Source: Niastella caeni
GTDB taxonomy: Bacteria > Bacteroidota > Bacteroidia > Chitinophagales > Chitinophagaceae
Reading direction: 5' to 3'
Length of the DNA: 64,000 nt
NCBI RefSeq assembly: GCF_004834005.1
Contig: NZ_STFF01000001.1
Coordinates: forward strand, 743,347 to 807,346
Part shown: piece by piece, positions 34,672 to 44,277 of the stretch
Numbering within the stretch: the first letter of the stretch is position 1
Layout of the letters: each line of letters begins with the position of its first letter
Made by a program: the position numbers and the translations under genes
Notes under the pieces: generated by a model
Seen by the model: the letters and a program-made list of their open reading frames with translations, nothing else
What the model was told of the DNA's origin: nothing
Database searches by the model: none

Positions 34672-34790
34672 GATTTTGGGATTTCGTGATTTTGGGATTT
34701 GCCCAGGTTTGAATTTTTCGAATAAATCTCAAAATCAATAAATCGCGCAATCTCAAAATATCCTACTTCTTACTTCCTACTTCTCACTTC
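34672..34790. repeat. Inverted array overlapping the end of the GH3 gene
   Basis: Plus-sense 8-bp units GATTTTGG/GATTTCGT (34672-34703) are mirrored by AAATCTCA/AAATCAAT units (34724-34760). They run into four complementary 7-bp units TACTTCT (34763-34790). The last units lie inside the GH3 coding end: they encode its final residues and supply the stop codon. Confidence 0.75.
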
Positions 34791-36935
34791 GGCTTTTATA
34801 GTAGCAACAATCTTTTTATCAATTGAATTACCACCGGCAAATATGTTATAAGGACCCGGATATAATTTCCAGCTACGTGTAGCGAGATCCCATTTTTGTA
34901 AATCGGTAGCCGGAATACTTATCTGCACTTCCGCTTCGCCCCCGGCTTTTACATGCACGCGTTTAAAGGCCTTCAATTCTTTCAATGGCATCCTGTCTAT
35001 TGGCGGATATTCAACATACACCTGCACTACTTCGTCACCATCCATACTGCCGGTGTTCTTTACTTTTATAGAAAAGGAAATGCTGTCTTTAGCTGTGCGA
35101 ATATTAACCGGCATTTTCTGCCACTCGTAGGCAAAAGAAGTATAGCTTAATCCATAACCAAACGGATATTGTACTTTACCGTTAAAGTAGCGGTAGGTCC
35201 TTCCCTTCATGGCGTAACTGTCGTAGGCGGGTACATCGGCAAATGACTGGTAAAACGTAACCGGTAACCGGCCCGCCGGCGACACGCGACCGAACAATAT
35301 ATCGGCCAGTGCATTACCTCCCTGCTCACCGGGATACCAGGCCAGGATGATGGCATCTGCATAGGGTTCAATAGCAGAAATATCTACCGCGCTACCAGCA
35401 GTAATCACGGCAATAATGGGTTTCTTATTCGACTTGCGTAGTTCTTTCATGAAAGCAATGTGCGCGGCAGGCAAACTCATGTCGGGTTTGTCGCCACCCT
35501 GTGCTGCGAGGAAAGCATCACCCTCTTCCCCTTCATATACCGGGGTTAAACCAATTACCGCCACGGTAATATCTGCATTGCCTGCGGCCCAGATGCCACC
35601 AAAATGAACGGTGTCGGTGTAATCGCTACCCAGGTCGTATTCAACCCGTGTACCGGCATCCACGGCATTGGTGATGCCTTCTAAAAAACTTACGGCGCGG
35701 TTGCTTACACCATGATAGTTGCCCAGCAACGCATCCATAGAAGCGGAGTTGCTGCCAATCACCATGATCTGTGGAAATTTCTTTTTATCGATCGGTAATA
35801 ACTGGTTGTCGTTCTTCAACAGCACCATGCTTTGCTGCGCCATTGTTCTCGCTAAAGAAGCATGCCAGGCATTGGAAACACTGTCGGCGCCATAATTTGA
35901 AAATGGAGTAGCGTTTGCGGCATCATAAAAACCCAGCTTGAATTGTGTTCGCAAAATGCCGGCAAGGGCGCTGTCTACATCTTTTTCGGTCAGCAGTTTT
36001 TGCTCGATCGCCTTCATTACATCTTTCTGCAAAATGCTGCTGCAATCGAGGTTCACACCGGCTTTGATGGCAGCCGCAGCTACCTCCACACCGGAAGGCA
36101 TTACCTTGTGCCGCATAAAAATATCATCCAGCGCGCCGCAATCCGTTACTACGTGCCCTTTGAATTTCCATTCATTCCGCAAAATGTTTTGCAATAAAAT
36201 ATTGCCTGTGCAACAGGGCTGATCATTCAACCGGTTATAACCGCACATTACCGATTCAACGCCGGCATCTACCAATGCTTTGAAGGCGTATAGATAGGTT
36301 TCACGCAGGTCTTTTTCATCAACCACGGCATTAAAAGTATGCCGGCCTTTTTCCGGGCCACTGTGCACAGCAAAGTGTTTGGCGCAGGCAGACGTTTTTA
36401 AATATTTGTTGTCATTGCCTTGCAAGCCTTTTATAAAAGCCGTACCCATTCGGGCTGTTAAGAATGGATCTTCGCCATAGGTTTCCTGTCCGCGGCCCCA
36501 CCGTGGATCGCGAAAAATATTGATATTGGGCGACCAGAAGGTAAGTCCCATATATTGCAACCGGTTCCCCTGTGCAATAGACAAATTGTATTTGGCGCGG
36601 GCTTCTGTAGAGATCACATTGGCAGACTGGTATAACAAGTCATCATTAAAGGTGGCGGCCATCCCAATCGCTTGTGGGAATACCGTTGCCACCCCGGCCC
36701 TGGCTACGCCATGCAAAGCTTCATTCCACCAGTTATAAGCAGGTATGCCCAGCCGTTGTACTTCTTTACTGCGATAACCCAGTAAAGAAATTTTTTCAGG
36801 CAACGTCAACTGATGCAGCAGGTCGTTCACCCGCGCTTCTATGGGTTGCTGGGAGTTGCGGAATGCAGGTGTGCCGGTTTGCCCATGGGCAGCTATGGCA
36901 ACACAAATACTTAGTGAGAACAGAATACATTTCAT
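34770..36935 (-). CDS. GH3 beta-glycosidase (glucosidase/xylosidase type)
   Basis: This 721-residue secreted exo-glycosidase has a signal ending near AAHGQ, the GH3 barrel (about residues 30-330) with YNWWNEALHGVARAG and SPNINIFRDPRWGRGQETYG, the catalytic nucleophile Asp 265 in GHVVTDCGALDD, the alpha/beta sandwich (AGNADITVAVIGLTPVYEGE), and an Fn3-like C-terminal domain (VQVYVEYPPIDRMPLKELKAF). The WWNEALHGVA and TDCGA pattern is that of plant-type beta-xylosidases and related GH3 enzymes. It lies within the fucosidase/galactosidase operon. The last seven residues come from the repeat array. Confidence 0.93.
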   Translation of the reverse strand: MKCILFSLSICVAIAAHGQTGTPAFRNSQQPIEARVNDLLHQLTLPEKISLLGYRSKEVQRLGIPAYNWWNEALHGVARAGVATVFPQAIGMAATFNDDLLYQSANVISTEARAKYNLSIAQGNRLQYMGLTFWSPNINIFRDPRWGRGQETYGEDPFLTARMGTAFIKGLQGNDNKYLKTSACAKHFAVHSGPEKGRHTFNAVVDEKDLRETYLYAFKALVDAGVESVMCGYNRLNDQPCCTGNILLQNILRNEWKFKGHVVTDCGALDDIFMRHKVMPSGVEVAAAAIKAGVNLDCSSILQKDVMKAIEQKLLTEKDVDSALAGILRTQFKLGFYDAANATPFSNYGADSVSNAWHASLARTMAQQSMVLLKNDNQLLPIDKKKFPQIMVIGSNSASMDALLGNYHGVSNRAVSFLEGITNAVDAGTRVEYDLGSDYTDTVHFGGIWAAGNADITVAVIGLTPVYEGEEGDAFLAAQGGDKPDMSLPAAHIAFMKELRKSNKKPIIAVITAGSAVDISAIEPYADAIILAWYPGEQGGNALADILFGRVSPAGRLPVTFYQSFADVPAYDSYAMKGRTYRYFNGKVQYPFGYGLSYTSFAYEWQKMPVNIRTAKDSISFSIKVKNTGSMDGDEVVQVYVEYPPIDRMPLKELKAFKRVHVKAGGEAEVQISIPATDLQKWDLATRSWKLYPGPYNIFAGGNSIDKKIVATIKAEVRSRK

Positions 36936-36976
36936 GATAGCAATTATAAGTAGTAAGTTGTTAATAAATGTTCAGG

Positions 36977-37066
36977 AAGCTGTAAGCTATAAGCGGTAAG
37001 CCGTAAGCAGAAAGCCCAAGACCTATCTGTATTTACTTACAGCTTAAAGCTTAAGGCTTAAGGCTT
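36977..37066. repeat. Inverted heptamer array between GH35 and GH3 genes
   Basis: Left arm 36977-37020: six units of AAGCNNT type in exact 7-bp phase. Right arm 37036-37066: four and a half units of the complement (CTTAAGG type). The loop is 15 nt. The array starts 42 bp upstream of the GH3 start and ends 6 bp from the GH35 stop. Confidence 0.88.
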
Positions 37067-37071
37067 GACTC

Positions 37072-38961
37072 CTACTTCTCCTTAAGCTCCGTCAACACCG
37101 GTGTAGTAACAGTAGATATAACCGGCTTTACCCCTTCATTCAATTGCTCAAATACCACAATGTCATTCACCCCTTTTTTAAGCCAGCAACCGGGTAAATA
37201 CAAGGTTTGTTGCGGCCCTACCTGCCAGTATCGTCCCAGGTTATGGCCATTTACAAACACAATTCCTTTACCCCATTGGCGCATGTCTAAAAAAACATCA
37301 CCGGTTTTTGTTACGGTGAAAGTACCACTGTAAATAGCTGCCCTGCCTGCTTTCTGTTTACCCGTTCTTACAACAGGCGCTTGTGTAAATGGCAGTTGAT
37401 ACATATTCCAGCCGCCGGTGATCTCCATATCGTTGATCAGCACCGGTGAAATAATGCCTTTGGTATTATGCACGATCTCACTTCCATAATTAATGCGGCC
37501 CATGTTTTCTACCAGGATCTCCAGCATACTGTTAAAAGGAAGATCCACTGTAGCGGTATATTGTTTGTTCACACGATTCAACACCGCCACTTTCCTGCCA
37601 TCAACATATACCACCGCATAATCGCGTAAGCCTTTTAACTGCAGGGTGCCTTGAACCGGCTGTGTAAACCGTTTGCTGTACAAAACATATCCATGTCCCT
37701 GGTTCAACGATTCAAATGATAAAGGTGTATCCGCCACTACCGGTTGTAATGTCTTTTTCAGTTCAAACAGGTCCATTGACTTATTTAGCTGAATGGGCGG
37801 CAGTGTCATCACCGGAATTTTCGCCGGAATTTCAGGCACGGGATACTTTACGTATTTTTTCATCAGTTCCCGAACCGCCAGGTACTTGGGCGATGCCCAA
37901 CCTGCTTCGGTAATGGGCGCATCGTAATCATAACTTGTGAGGTCGGGCTGAATGTCGTGCTCGTTATTGTAATTGGCGCCGGAGGTAAAACCAAAATTGG
38001 TACCGCCATGCACCATGTAAAAATTAAAGTTGATCTCGTTCTTTAAGTACTTTTCTACCTGCTGTGTTACCTGTTGAACCGGGATGTTGGGAAACGGTTC
38101 CGCCCAATGGTGTAACCAACCGGGATAATATTCCGCCACCATGTAAGGGCCTTCATTGTTATGGTATTTGTTTACCGCTTTCTTCAGGTTCTCAACATTG
38201 TCTTCGCCATTGGCAGCAGGCAATACACCGGGTAAAGAACCACCTTCGAACAACCAGGTCCCATCTGATGTAAAGAACGGGCCGGTGAACCCGGCATTGA
38301 TCAACTGTTGCTGGATGGCCTCATTGTACCTGCGGTGTTCTGCCAGGGGAATATCCTTACGTTGCGACACATAGGAACCAAACTCATTTTCAACCTGTAC
38401 CATAACAACCGGACCGCCTTTGCCCGCCAGGTAAGGCTTTACCTGTTCGGCCAGTTTGTTAATGTATACTTTGCAGGAATCTAAAAATGGCTGATTATAG
38501 GAACGGATCACAAGGCTCGTATCTTTCAATAACCACCAGGGATATCCTCCAAACTCCCATTCGGCACAGGCATAGGGGCCGGGGCGCAGGATCACAAATA
38601 AATTCTCTTCTTTGGCGATGCGCAGGAACTCAGCCAGGTTGTGACTACCGGTACTGAAATCCCACACACCCGGTGAAGGATTGTGGTAATTCCAAAACAC
38701 ATACGTTGCCACGGTGTTCAACCCCATGGCCTTTATCATCTTTAACCGGTGCCGCCAGTAAGGCGCCGGAATACGGGCATAATGCATTTCACCCGCGTGT
38801 ATTTGTACAGGTTTGTTATCGTACAGGAATTGTCCGCCTTTCACTTCAAATGAATGTGCCGTTTGCGCTTTTGAAGTTCCGGCTATTAACACAATATATA
38901 ATAAGCATTGAATAAACCATTTCCCGTTGTTAGCCGGGCCACGATGCCAAAAAGATCTCAT
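37072..38961 (-). CDS. GH35 beta-galactosidase
   Basis: This 629-residue secreted enzyme (hydrophobic segment WFIQCLLYIVLIAGTSKA) has a GH35 (beta/alpha)8 barrel from IHAGEMHYARIPAPYWRHRL, with the acid/base Glu about 193 in VQVENEFGSY and nucleophile Glu about 277 in MVAEYYPGWLHHW. C-terminal jelly-roll domains follow (GLRDYAVVYVDGRKVAVL and WGKGIVFVNGHNLGRYWQVG). It should remove terminal beta-galactose. It lies between GH29 and GH3 genes in one operon, consistent with trimming of fucosyl-galactosyl side chains. Confidence 0.94.
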   Translation of the reverse strand: MRSFWHRGPANNGKWFIQCLLYIVLIAGTSKAQTAHSFEVKGGQFLYDNKPVQIHAGEMHYARIPAPYWRHRLKMIKAMGLNTVATYVFWNYHNPSPGVWDFSTGSHNLAEFLRIAKEENLFVILRPGPYACAEWEFGGYPWWLLKDTSLVIRSYNQPFLDSCKVYINKLAEQVKPYLAGKGGPVVMVQVENEFGSYVSQRKDIPLAEHRRYNEAIQQQLINAGFTGPFFTSDGTWLFEGGSLPGVLPAANGEDNVENLKKAVNKYHNNEGPYMVAEYYPGWLHHWAEPFPNIPVQQVTQQVEKYLKNEINFNFYMVHGGTNFGFTSGANYNNEHDIQPDLTSYDYDAPITEAGWASPKYLAVRELMKKYVKYPVPEIPAKIPVMTLPPIQLNKSMDLFELKKTLQPVVADTPLSFESLNQGHGYVLYSKRFTQPVQGTLQLKGLRDYAVVYVDGRKVAVLNRVNKQYTATVDLPFNSMLEILVENMGRINYGSEIVHNTKGIISPVLINDMEITGGWNMYQLPFTQAPVVRTGKQKAGRAAIYSGTFTVTKTGDVFLDMRQWGKGIVFVNGHNLGRYWQVGPQQTLYLPGCWLKKGVNDIVVFEQLNEGVKPVISTVTTPVLTELKEK

Positions 38962-38994
38962 ACTATCTTACTACAATTGGGTTTATAATTTTTA

Positions 38995-40449
38995 TTAATA
39001 GAGCGCTACGTTAGAAATTACCGGACAGGCTTTGGAAGCGGTTATATTAATGCGCACTTTACCAGCTTTTACCGGAGCCAGTTTCAAAATGCGTTTATAG
39101 CCTATTGTTGTACCGGCCGCTACCTGTTGCCAGGCATCGTTATTCCAAACTTCTACCGTAAATGATTTTACGCGTTGTCCCAGTTTAATATATTCCTGCA
39201 GCATAACATATTTTATCGTTTGCACTTTGCCGGTGTTTATTTCCAGGGAAGCGGTTGTAACATCATCGTCTGTTGCCCAATAGCTATCGGCGTTATTATC
39301 TAACACATTGCCTGGTGCATAAGCACCCGCTTTACCGCGATAATTGGTGGCTGTTGCCGATGCGCCTGCCGCTTTATTTTTACCCAGTTCGCGGTTCAGG
39401 ATGGAGCGAAACCCATACAGGGACTTTATATCTTTTTCGTGAAAAAGACCGCGCTGATCAGGCGGTATATTCAACAACAATACGGAGCCACGACCTACAG
39501 AGGTGAGATAGATATCAAAAAGCTGCTCCGGCGTTTTTACCAGTGAATCTTCTTTTTTGTGATAAAACCAACCCGGCCTTATAGATACATCCACTTCAGC
39601 GGGGATCCAGGCAGTACCGTCTTCAGCGCCTGTATTTAATAAGTCTTCAATGCCAGCTTTTCCGGCATACAATGTATCGGGCGATATGGTATTCCAGTTT
39701 GTTTCACCGGCTACGCCCCTTTCATTGCCCACCCAACGTACACCCGGACCGGCATCACTAAAGAAAATTACATTGGGTTGCATTTGGCGCACCAGGGCCA
39801 GTGTATTTGGCCAATCATAATAGGTCCTTCCATCTATCTTGCGTTTTTCATTCGCACCACCATAATAGCCATCACCACCATTAGCCCCATCGAACCACAT
39901 TTCTACAACGGGGCCGTAATTGGTGAACAATTCTTTCAACTGGTTACGATAATAGGTAATGTACTCGGGCTTGCCGTAATCGGCGCGGTTCCGGTCCCAC
40001 GGCGAAAGATATACGCCAAACTTCAATCCGTATTTCTTGCAGGCATCGGATGCTTCTTTTACAATATCACCTTTGCCATTTTTGTACGGACTATTTTTTA
40101 TTGAATGCCCAGTGTATTTGGTAGGCCACAAACAAAACCCATCGTGGTGTTTGCAGGTAAGGATCATTTGTTTAAAACCGGTTTCTTTCAAAACGCGCGC
40201 CCATTGCATGGCATCGGTACCGGCGGGGTTAAACAAGCTTGGACTTTCGCTGCCTACGCCCCATTCGCGATCAGTAAAGGTATTGATCGTAAAATGTACA
40301 AACGCATTGGTCTCCATCTGGTGCCAGGCCAATTGGGCCGCTGTGGGAACCGGGCCAACAGGCGCCGGCGGATCAACCGGGTGTGGCAAAAAACCAATAG
40401 AAACAAGCGCTCCCATGGCTATTAAAATAAATCCTGTACTAAGTTTCAT
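38995..40449 (-). CDS. GH29 alpha-L-fucosidase with C-terminal F5/8-type domain
   Basis: The ATG at 40449 is preferred to a GTG at 40455, giving 484 residues. A signal-like helix (FILIAMGALVSIGFL) precedes the barrel: MILTCKHHDGFCLWPTKYTG, FGVYLSPWDRN, and the nucleophile Asp about 187 in VEMWFDGANGG. The C-terminal 130 residues (AYAPGNVLDNNADSYWATDD to SNVALY) form a discoidin-like carbohydrate-binding domain. The short form with this tail resembles GH29 subfamily B enzymes that act on alpha-1,3/4-linked fucose. No heptamer array follows its stop. Confidence 0.92.
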   Translation of the reverse strand: MKLSTGFILIAMGALVSIGFLPHPVDPPAPVGPVPTAAQLAWHQMETNAFVHFTINTFTDREWGVGSESPSLFNPAGTDAMQWARVLKETGFKQMILTCKHHDGFCLWPTKYTGHSIKNSPYKNGKGDIVKEASDACKKYGLKFGVYLSPWDRNRADYGKPEYITYYRNQLKELFTNYGPVVEMWFDGANGGDGYYGGANEKRKIDGRTYYDWPNTLALVRQMQPNVIFFSDAGPGVRWVGNERGVAGETNWNTISPDTLYAGKAGIEDLLNTGAEDGTAWIPAEVDVSIRPGWFYHKKEDSLVKTPEQLFDIYLTSVGRGSVLLLNIPPDQRGLFHEKDIKSLYGFRSILNRELGKNKAAGASATATNYRGKAGAYAPGNVLDNNADSYWATDDDVTTASLEINTGKVQTIKYVMLQEYIKLGQRVKSFTVEVWNNDAWQQVAAGTTIGYKRILKLAPVKAGKVRINITASKACPVISNVALY

Positions 40450-40553
40450 ACTCACTATCGATTAATTTGTTCCAATAAAATGCAAAGTTTATACTTAAGG
40501 CTGAATGCTTAAAGCTTAACGCTAAAACCGCGCATACGTATTTGCGTTTAACG

Positions 40554-40721
40554 TTTTGCCTTGTACCTTGTGCCTTGTGCCTTGTACCTTGTACCTTGTG
40601 CCTTGTACCTTGTACCTTTTGCCTTGTACCTTGTGCCTTGTACCTTGTACCTTGTACCTTGTGCCTTGTACCTTGTACCTTGTGCCTTGTACCTTGTACC
40701 TTGTGCCTTGTACCTTGTACC
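40554..40721. repeat. 24-unit perfect heptamer array (GGTACAA/GGCACAA)
   Basis: Twenty-four consecutive 7-bp units, with no phase break, run to 40721. Most are TTGTACC or TTGTGCC on the plus strand, with TTTTGCC twice. The order is largely A-A-G, giving a 21-bp higher-order period. On the minus strand the first unit begins in the base after the TAA stop of the GH29 gene at 40722. A short related inverted piece lies at about 40494-40553. Frames through it (LVPCTLY repeats) are artefacts. Confidence 0.95.
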
Positions 40722-42254
40722 TTAATCCCCCGCAACCACAAATTCAAATGCCAGCGCCGGGTAGCTGCTTTGTGCTTTTTGCACAGCGGCCGGTATCGTC
40801 ACTTTCACTTTATCGCCGGTAACTACATATTTAACAGTAGCGCCGGTTGACAACAATTTCATTTTTGCGCCTTTGGCAGGTGTATTCACCGACCATTCAA
40901 TGGTTGCAGGTATCGGGGCATTCTCTTCCAGCAAAGCCAATGCATACACCGACCTGGTATTTTTTGATTGCGTGAAATATACGTTGCCGCTTTGGTAACC
41001 CTGTATTGGGCGGGTATTGTAAATAGCCGCACCATTCACTTTCAGCCAGGTCCCAATTTCTGAGAGGCGTTGAACAACCGGTTCAGTCAAAGTGCCTTCC
41101 GGCGTTGGCCCTACACCCAACAGCAGGCTACCGCCTTTGGCTACCACTTCAATTAATTGATGAATAACTTTTGAAGAAGATTTTAATTTATCGTTGGGCA
41201 CATAACCCCAGTTATCGCCAAGGGTAATGCAACTTTCCCAGGGATGATCGAGTTGTTTTTCGGGAACGCGTTGCTCGGGCGTTTGGTAATTTTCATACGG
41301 GCCATGCACCGTTCTGTCTACGATCAACAAACCCGGTTGTGCTTTGCGGGCCATAGTTGCAATGGCGGGCATATCAATATCCTGGCTCCAGGCGGGAATT
41401 GCCGCACCCCAGGCTCGTACTTCATCGGTTACTGTTTCCAATGGGCGCACCCAGCCGCCATCCAGCCACAGAATGTCCATTGAGCCGTAATCATGCATCA
41501 GCTCACTGATCTGGTTATACGTGTATTCCTTGAATTTATTCCAGCGCCAGGGATGCTTGCGAATGTCATAATTATTATTCCGATCGGGCGTAGCATACAT
41601 CGGCCACCAGTAATACGGGCAATGCCAGTCGGGTTTTGAAAAATATGCACCGATCATCAACCCCTGTTTGCGAAATGCATCAAACACATGTTTGGCCACA
41701 TTGGCTTTTGGGTTACCGGCAAAAGGGCCATTGGTGATCTTGAAATCTGTTTCTTTTGTATCGAACATACAAAAGCCGTCATGGTGCTTGGTAGTAAACA
41801 CCAGGTAACGCATGCCGGCATCTTTTGCAGCCTTTGCCCATTGGTCGGGGTTAAACTGAACAGGGTTAAAATCTTTTTTCAAACCCCAGTACCATTTTTT
41901 AAAATCATCGTAATTACTGGTGCTGTCGCGGGTAATCCAATCTTCTGAACACAATGCCCAGGATTCTATCATACCGGGCACTGCATACAATCCCCAATGG
42001 ATGATCATCCCAAATTTCTGATCGCGCCAGTTCTCCAGCTTTTCTTTTACGGCTGGTTCGGCAGGCCATTCATATTTGGTTGATTGCGGATGGACCTGTT
42101 GTTCCTGCGCCTGCGCCGAGGGCACACTTACTAACAAAAACAACGAAAGAACAAGACAAAGTGAATACTTGTTGAGTTGCTGAAAACTGCAATGGACGGC
42201 CTGTGAAACTAAACGTTTTGCAGACCGTGAACGGAAAGAACGGCTGATGATCAT
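40722..42254 (-). CDS. GH29 alpha-L-fucosidase
   Basis: The ATG at 42254 gives 510 residues; a TTG at 42290 would add 12. A long basic N-terminus precedes the signal helix (LCLVLSLFLLVSVPSAQAQ). Barrel motifs are FGMIIHWGLYAVPGMIESWA, FTTKHHDGFCMFDT and the nucleophile Asp (about residue 265 from this start) in MDILWLDGGWV. The C-terminal beta domain ends VVAGD. The motif set fits GH29 subfamily A, broad-specificity fucosidases. It is the first hydrolase after the SusC/SusD pair 3. Confidence 0.93.
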   Translation of the reverse strand: MIISRSFRSRSAKRLVSQAVHCSFQQLNKYSLCLVLSLFLLVSVPSAQAQEQQVHPQSTKYEWPAEPAVKEKLENWRDQKFGMIIHWGLYAVPGMIESWALCSEDWITRDSTSNYDDFKKWYWGLKKDFNPVQFNPDQWAKAAKDAGMRYLVFTTKHHDGFCMFDTKETDFKITNGPFAGNPKANVAKHVFDAFRKQGLMIGAYFSKPDWHCPYYWWPMYATPDRNNNYDIRKHPWRWNKFKEYTYNQISELMHDYGSMDILWLDGGWVRPLETVTDEVRAWGAAIPAWSQDIDMPAIATMARKAQPGLLIVDRTVHGPYENYQTPEQRVPEKQLDHPWESCITLGDNWGYVPNDKLKSSSKVIHQLIEVVAKGGSLLLGVGPTPEGTLTEPVVQRLSEIGTWLKVNGAAIYNTRPIQGYQSGNVYFTQSKNTRSVYALALLEENAPIPATIEWSVNTPAKGAKMKLLSTGATVKYVVTGDKVKVTIPAAVQKAQSSYPALAFEFVVAGD

Positions 42255-42353
42255 GATTCCAAAGCTGATTTTATTATTAATAATCTGCAACCATATCGTT
42301 AGACGGCAGCGCTATTTATAAAGATGGCAGCACAAAAAATAAAAGCCCCTTCG

Positions 42354-42488
42354 ACTCCGCTCAGGGCAAGCCTGACTCCGCTCAGGGCAAGCCTGACTCC
42401 GCTCAGGGCAAGCCTGACTCCGCTCAGGGCAAGCCTGACTCCGCTCAGGGCAAGCCTGACTTCGCTCAGGGCAAGCCTGCTCAGGGCC
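42354..42488. repeat. Six 21-bp tandem repeats plus a partial unit
   Basis: Six copies of a 21-bp unit beginning ACTCCGCTCAGGGC fill 42354-42479 without gaps (copy six differs by one base), then nine bases of a seventh. The core resembles the TTCGACTCCGCTCAGG repeat common in Bacteroidota genomes. The rest of the 42255-42606 gap holds no gene. Confidence 0.95.
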
Positions 42489-42606
42489 TAAACCTCATAC
42501 TAAACGACATTGGATATTGAATTAATGAATGGAGGCCAAAACTAAGTACTGATAAAGAATTTTCAACGATACATCCCGGATTTTAAAAAGTCCTAAACCT
42601 TAGAAT

Positions 42607-44217
42607 TTATTTAACATCCCAAAAGATTTTACCAGTACGCACGTCCTTATCTTTTACGGTTGCGTAGTTAGTATTATATGATGTTTCACTGGAAGGGTAT
42701 ACCAGCCGGGAAGGCGGCCATTCGTAGCCGGGTAAAGTAGAAGGATAAAACTGTAATACCGGGTATTTCGTTCTGCGATATTCAGCCCAGCTTTGCACCG
42801 ATTGTAAAAAACCAAAGTGCACCCATTTTTGTACCCAGATCTTCGCCAGCCTTTCGTTGATGGTTCCCGCATATTTCATTTGATCACTTTGTAAAAAAGT
42901 ATCTACAACGTTGGCAGCCGGTTGCGCCAAAGGTGTGCGGAGCGTAGTACTCAGGCTATTTAAATAATAATAGAAACTAACCGATTGCCTGACGGCTGTT
43001 TCGTATGCAGCCCTGGCATCGCCCCCACCCCATCGCTCCCAGGCTTCGGCTTTCAAAAAATTCACTTCCGATGAGGTGATCACTATGCCTGGTAACTTAC
43101 TATTAAATAAAAAGGTGGCAGAATCAAGAATGGCGTAACGGCCCAGGTTTACCTGTTGCTGCTCAGCATTGGCACTTACCGGCAATCCGTTATAATCGGC
43201 ATTGGGAATGAACTGATCGCCTTCCGTACGTCCATATTTATCAAAGCATACTGGTATACGGGGATCATTACTGGGTTTCATAACCTTATTCAATAAATGA
43301 TCAGGCGCCGAATAATTGAACACTTCTGAAAGGGCATTGTGCAGGTCTTCGGCATAAGTGGTCAACGGTTGCAATAAAACATCTGTTGTCACAGGCGTAT
43401 AATTCGAGGCGCCATCGATCAGGGGGTACAATGACGGATTATTAATTATGTTCAACACCTCAGTTTTGACCTTCTCCTCATTCACAAAAGATAAACGCAT
43501 CAGCAACCGCAACCTGATAGAATTGGCATACCGTTGCCATTTGTCAAACTGACCATTCAGCAAAATATCCTGCTTACTGAACAAAGCATGTGCTGCAGTG
43601 GGTAGTTGGGTGGTTGAAAAATAAAGCGCCGCATTTTTCAATCCTTCCAGAATGGCATCATACACTTCAACCGCATTATCAAACTTTGGCATCACAATAC
43701 TGCCAGAGGTATTAACGCTGCCGGCTTCACTAAAAGGAATATCACCCCACAAATCAACGATCTGCGAAGCCTGATCAAGCATTACTACATTGGCGGCCAT
43801 CAAAAATACTTCTGCATTGGCTTTTCGCTGGTCATCAGTTATTGACTCATACAACGACTCAATCAACCGGTAATGGGCCATAATGCCGCTATTGCCATTG
43901 GCGGCAATACCGGGACGAAAAAAATCATTCCACCGGTCTTGCGTATAACCGGCATTTTGCTGGTAAGCAGTAGTCGTATTTAAATACCCGATAGATTGGG
44001 TATAGATACCGGTGTGCATCACTACAAACGTTCGGATGTTCCAATAAGATGGACGCACACGATTGTTGTTCAGCATTTCGGTAAAGAATTTTTCAATAGA
44101 AGGTTGCACCGTTTGGTCAGGATCATAGTACAGATCGGCCAGCTTTTTACGGCAGCCGCCTGTTACTACCGATAACAGCATCGCAAATGAAATAATATAT
44201 ATAAACCGTTTGGTCAT
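42607..44217 (-). CDS. SusD-like lipoprotein (pair 3)
   Basis: About 536 residues from ATG 44217. The signal MTKRFIYIISFAMLLSVVTG leads to lipobox Cys 22 (GGCRKK). The mature protein starts LADLYYDPDQTVQPS and has VDLWGDIPFSEAGS and YANSIRLRLLMRLSFVNEEK, typical of the SusD-like superfamily, with a helix-rich body and the usual C-terminal IFWDVK. It follows the SusC at 44278 by 60 bp and precedes two fucosidases. Confidence 0.92.
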   Translation of the reverse strand: MTKRFIYIISFAMLLSVVTGGCRKKLADLYYDPDQTVQPSIEKFFTEMLNNNRVRPSYWNIRTFVVMHTGIYTQSIGYLNTTTAYQQNAGYTQDRWNDFFRPGIAANGNSGIMAHYRLIESLYESITDDQRKANAEVFLMAANVVMLDQASQIVDLWGDIPFSEAGSVNTSGSIVMPKFDNAVEVYDAILEGLKNAALYFSTTQLPTAAHALFSKQDILLNGQFDKWQRYANSIRLRLLMRLSFVNEEKVKTEVLNIINNPSLYPLIDGASNYTPVTTDVLLQPLTTYAEDLHNALSEVFNYSAPDHLLNKVMKPSNDPRIPVCFDKYGRTEGDQFIPNADYNGLPVSANAEQQQVNLGRYAILDSATFLFNSKLPGIVITSSEVNFLKAEAWERWGGGDARAAYETAVRQSVSFYYYLNSLSTTLRTPLAQPAANVVDTFLQSDQMKYAGTINERLAKIWVQKWVHFGFLQSVQSWAEYRRTKYPVLQFYPSTLPGYEWPPSRLVYPSSETSYNTNYATVKDKDVRTGKIFWDVK

Positions 44218-44277
44218 TTTGTAGCAGTCATTCATGAGCCAGGTTTATCGCCCATCGCGAATGGTGACCTTATTCAA

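Noticed and set aside
40542..40850. Proteins with LVPCTLY repeats on either strand
   Set aside because: All three frames stay open because the 7-bp array lacks stops; no start context or family.
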